DNA of 64,000 nt from Microbispora sp. ZYX-F-249 (GTDB lineage Bacteria > Actinomycetota > Actinomycetes > Streptosporangiales > Streptosporangiaceae): NCBI RefSeq assembly GCF_039649665.1, contig NZ_JBDJAW010000030.1, forward strand, positions 33,087-97,086, written 5' to 3'. Below the pieces are notes generated by a model that worked only from the letters and a program-made list of their open reading frames with translations, made no database searches and was not told the DNA's origin. The first letter of the stretch is position 1, and each line of letters begins with the position of its first letter. Of the stretch, positions 61,847-64,000 are shown piece after piece. The position numbers and the translations under genes are program-made.

Positions 61847-63101
61847 CTCCACGCTGTTCTACGCCTCGACGCTGTTCGGCGCGATGACGCTCGCGGCGGC
61901 GATCGACGAGGGGCGGTTCCGCGAGGGGGGCCGGGTCCTGCTCGTGTCGAACAACGCGGCCATCCCCGAGATCACCCCGGCGCCGGACGAGGCGCCGGGG
62001 TTCGCCGCGCTGCGTGACAGGTTCGACCGCGTCCTGTCCTGGAACGAGATCATCGCGCCGCTGCACCCGTCGGACTGGAAGCCGCGCTCGATCGAGACGC
62101 CCATGCTCGGCCGCCTGCTGCGCGAGCTGACCGGCGAGCCGGGCGAGCTGGTGCTGGAGTCGGTCGCGGTGGCCCCGTCGCGTACGCTCGCGGGCCTGGT
62201 CAAGGACTGCCCGATCACCGTCTACTCCGACGGCCTGATGAGCTACGGACCGACCCGCGACCCGCTCCCGCAGGAGATCGCCGGCCGGATCACCCGGCTG
62301 CTCCACCTCGACCTCGCCCCCGGCCTGGCACCCCTGCTCCTGGCCGAGCACGGCGTGCCGGCCGAGGCCCTGGCGGACGCGTCGTTCACCTCGGTGACGG
62401 GCCGGGTCGCGGAGGCCGCCGAGGCGGCGCCGCGCGCCGAGGCGGTCATCCTCGGCCAGTACCTGTCCGCGCTCGGCCTGGTCACTGCGGCCGAGGAGGC
62501 CGCGCTGCACGAGCGCGTGCTGCGCGGCGTGGCGGCACGCGGCCACCGGACCGTGCTGTTCAAACCGCACCCCGCCGCCGGGCGGCGGCACGCCCGCGAG
62601 CTGCGGCCGGTCGCCGCGGAGCTGGGCGTCGAACTCCTCGTGGCCCCCGCGGCGACGCCCGCCGAGGCGTGTTTCGCCGCGCACCGCCCCGAACTGGTCG
62701 CCGGGTGCTTCTCCACGGCGCTGGTGACCGCGCGGCGGCTGTTCGGCCTGCCCGTCGCGGCCACCGGCACCGATCTGGTGCTCGAACGGCTCACGCCGTA
62801 CGAGAACAGCAACAGGATCCCGGCGACGATCGTGGACGCGACGCTGCCCCGGCTGGAGGCGGACGGCACGATCACCGAGCCGCCCGCCGCCGACCTGCGC
62901 GCCCTGGTCGCGGCCGTGGGCTACTGCATGCAGAGCACGGCCCACCCCGGCCTGCGCGAGACCGCCGCGGCCTACGTGCGCGCCCACGGACCGGCGCGTT
63001 ACTTCAAGAAGCGCAGGCTGGAGTCGCTGGGCCTGGTCGGGCCGTCCGCCCCCGCCCCTGCCGTCCCGCGGTCGCGGCTGCGGCGCCTGCTGTCCCGCTG
63101 A
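61839..63101 (+). CDS. polysialyltransferase-family glycosyltransferase
   Basis: 420 residues. It resembles the alpha-2,8-polysialyltransferase family: an N-terminal LFYASTLFGAMTLAAAIDEG, VYSDGLMSYGP (Ser130-Asp-Gly132, equivalent to the D/E-D/E-G motif), FKPHP (242-245, HP motif) and CFSTAL (291-294, S-S/T motif), the three signatures of bacterial sialyltransferases. It would use the CMP-sugar made by the fused enzyme two genes upstream. GTG 61839 overlaps the GT2 gene by 8 nt. Linkage and acceptor cannot be told from sequence. Confidence 0.88.
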   Translation: MPDSTLFYASTLFGAMTLAAAIDEGRFREGGRVLLVSNNAAIPEITPAPDEAPGFAALRDRFDRVLSWNEIIAPLHPSDWKPRSIETPMLGRLLRELTGEPGELVLESVAVAPSRTLAGLVKDCPITVYSDGLMSYGPTRDPLPQEIAGRITRLLHLDLAPGLAPLLLAEHGVPAEALADASFTSVTGRVAEAAEAAPRAEAVILGQYLSALGLVTAAEEAALHERVLRGVAARGHRTVLFKPHPAAGRRHARELRPVAAELGVELLVAPAATPAEACFAAHRPELVAGCFSTALVTARRLFGLPVAATGTDLVLERLTPYENSNRIPATIVDATLPRLEADGTITEPPAADLRALVAAVGYCMQSTAHPGLRETAAAYVRAHGPARYFKKRRLESLGLVGPSAPAPAVPRSRLRRLLSR

Positions 63102-63181
63102 GCCCTCGCGCCGCACCGACAGACCGGGACACATGGGTCGTGATGTCCTAGGCTGTGCGCCGAGATGATCGTGCGCGGCGA

Positions 63182-63439
63182 TCAGCAGCACATGGCGACG
63201 ACGGTCGGGACGTCCGCCGCCGAGGGCTGCGGTGGTGACGCCGTGCGGGCACACCGCGGTGTGCGGACGCCGCGGCCGGCCACGGGAGGCTCGGGGGCGA
63301 TGAGCAGGCACGGCAGCGGCCGGGCTCCGGCGTCGGCGCCGGTCAGCATGGGGCACGGCGCCTGTTGCTGCTGCCGTGCTTCGCCGGACGGGACCGCCGG
63401 CGCTCGATGCGGGAGAGTGCTCTCGCGCGGTGTGGCCAT
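63182..63439 (-). CDS. possible small cysteine-containing protein
   Basis: 85-residue frame within the 511-bp gap between the polysialyltransferase and AraC genes. ATG 63439 has GGAGGGAG six nt upstream, a strong ribosome site. The protein is Pro/Ala-rich with five Cys and ends VVAMCC. I recognise no family, and composition alone could produce the frame. The rest of the gap shows only the candidate AraC promoter. Confidence 0.35.
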   Translation of the reverse strand: MATPRESTLPHRAPAVPSGEARQQQQAPCPMLTGADAGARPLPCLLIAPEPPVAGRGVRTPRCARTASPPQPSAADVPTVVAMCC

Positions 63440-63525
63440 GGGGCTCCCTCCGAGGCGTGATCAGGGTCGTCGCGGCGCGGATCCGCTTTCTGCAGTCAGA
63501 GTGCCGGGAGCCGCAGCGAGATGTC

Positions 63526-63561
63526 TTGACTCCCTCTGCACGACGCATGGCGATTCGTGCA
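63526..63561 (+). promoter_or_regulatory. candidate promoter and inverted repeat before araC-type gene
   Basis: TTGACT (63526-63531) could be a -35 box, although no good -10 follows at 17-18 bp. TGCACGA (63537-63543) and TCGTGCA (63555-63561) form a perfect inverted repeat with an 11-bp spacer, 52 bp before the start at 63613. Confidence 0.4.
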
Positions 63562-63612
63562 CACGGCGACGGCACATCCTTGTCCGTACCGACCACTCGC
63601 CGAGGACCTGCC

Positions 63613-64000
63613 ATGAAGATTCTGGAATGGAACACCAGGAACCTGGCCGTCAGCGATCGGTTCCCCTACTGGTACGACACCATGTCGCAGGCGCACCTGC
63701 ACGCGTGGCTGGCCACCGACGATCCGGCCCGCTTCCACGCGTCGGCGCGGGTGTTCGATCTCGGCACGGTGCAGCTGTCGACGATGAGCCACCACACGCT
63801 GCGGGTGCACCGGACCGCCAAGCTCATCCGGCAGTCGGATCCCGAGATCTTCAAGCTGCACCTCCTCCTCGGTGGCGCCGGCGGCCTGCGGCAGGCCGGG
63901 CGTGACGTGACCTTCCGTGCCGGGCAGTTCCTCACCATCGATTCCTCCCGGCCGTACCAGGGGTGGCGGGGACCCGACGGCGATTCGGCCAAGGCTCTGC
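63613..64000 (+). CDS. AraC-type regulator, N-terminal part (cut by window edge)
   Basis: 129 residues visible, open at the right edge. The start MKILEWNTRNLAVSDRFPYW with WLATDDPARFHASARVFDLG, then LHLLLGGAGGLRQAGRDVTF and FLTIDSSRPYQG, matches the cupin-like ligand-binding domain of AraC_binding_2 regulators; the helix-turn-helix half would lie beyond 64000. GAGGA precedes ATG 63613. Confidence 0.82.
   Translation, partial: MKILEWNTRNLAVSDRFPYWYDTMSQAHLHAWLATDDPARFHASARVFDLGTVQLSTMSHHTLRVHRTAKLIRQSDPEIFKLHLLLGGAGGLRQAGRDVTFRAGQFLTIDSSRPYQGWRGPDGDSAKAL

Noticed and set aside
63165..63905. 246-residue plus-strand frame after the polysialyltransferase gene
   Set aside because: It crosses the start of the AraC-type gene in another frame, has no domain, and lacks a good ribosome site.

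Overview
The window is high-GC DNA (third codon positions almost all G or C, many GTG starts, short intergenic gaps). SARP-type regulators, several Ser/Thr kinases of the Pkn type and LytR-CpsA-Psr proteins point to an actinobacterium, most likely of the Streptosporangiales (inference from gene families, not from a search). It carries about 53 genes: no rRNA or tRNA, no insertion sequence, no CRISPR array. It reads as ordinary chromosome.

Layout. 1-9.9 kb: the 5' end of an ABC ATPase gene, a membrane Ser/Thr kinase, an alpha/beta hydrolase, a DUF3052 protein coupled to a two-permease ABC-2 exporter, and a second exporter (permease, ATPase, LolA-like protein) that is divergent from an OmpR/histidine-kinase pair. 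10-20.5 kb: that two-component system, a PLP-dependent lyase or decarboxylase, a DevS-like GAF histidine kinase, a flavin-barrel protein with a hemerythrin, and a large SARP/ATPase regulator. 20.5-27.5 kb: two related zinc metallopeptidases flanking a FolP2-type dihydropteroate synthase paralogue and a LysR regulator, then an LCP cell-wall ligase. 27.5-35.7 kb: a GNAT, an S8 protease with a small protein and a P-loop kinase, a TetR/oxidoreductase pair, an HD protein coupled to a one-domain voltage-gated ion channel, and a second sensor Ser/Thr kinase.

35.7-57.2 kb is about carbohydrate. A ROK regulator faces an Entner-Doudoroff operon (edd-glk-eda). A PfkB kinase, a LacI regulator, a GH13 glucosidase and a complete malE-F-G-like importer form a maltodextrin block, with its ATPase transcribed divergently. 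Next come an ACT-domain protein and a 1905-residue secreted amylopullulanase with two GH13 catalytic domains and three PUD/CBM41 repeats. Together these could cut starch or pullulan outside the cell, import the oligosaccharides, hydrolyse them to glucose and route that through glucokinase and the Entner-Doudoroff pathway. A beta-lactamase-fold hydrolase and an orphan histidine kinase follow.

58.8-63.1 kb is the most unusual block: one reading frame fuses CMP-sialate synthetase, a KdsC-like phosphatase and a NeuB-like sialate synthase, and is translationally coupled to a GT2 glycosyltransferase and a polysialyltransferase-family protein. This looks like a compact route to a nonulosonic-acid surface polymer. 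The window ends in an AraC-type regulator cut by the edge. Twelve-bp tandem repeats occur in three unrelated genes and in one intergenic gap.
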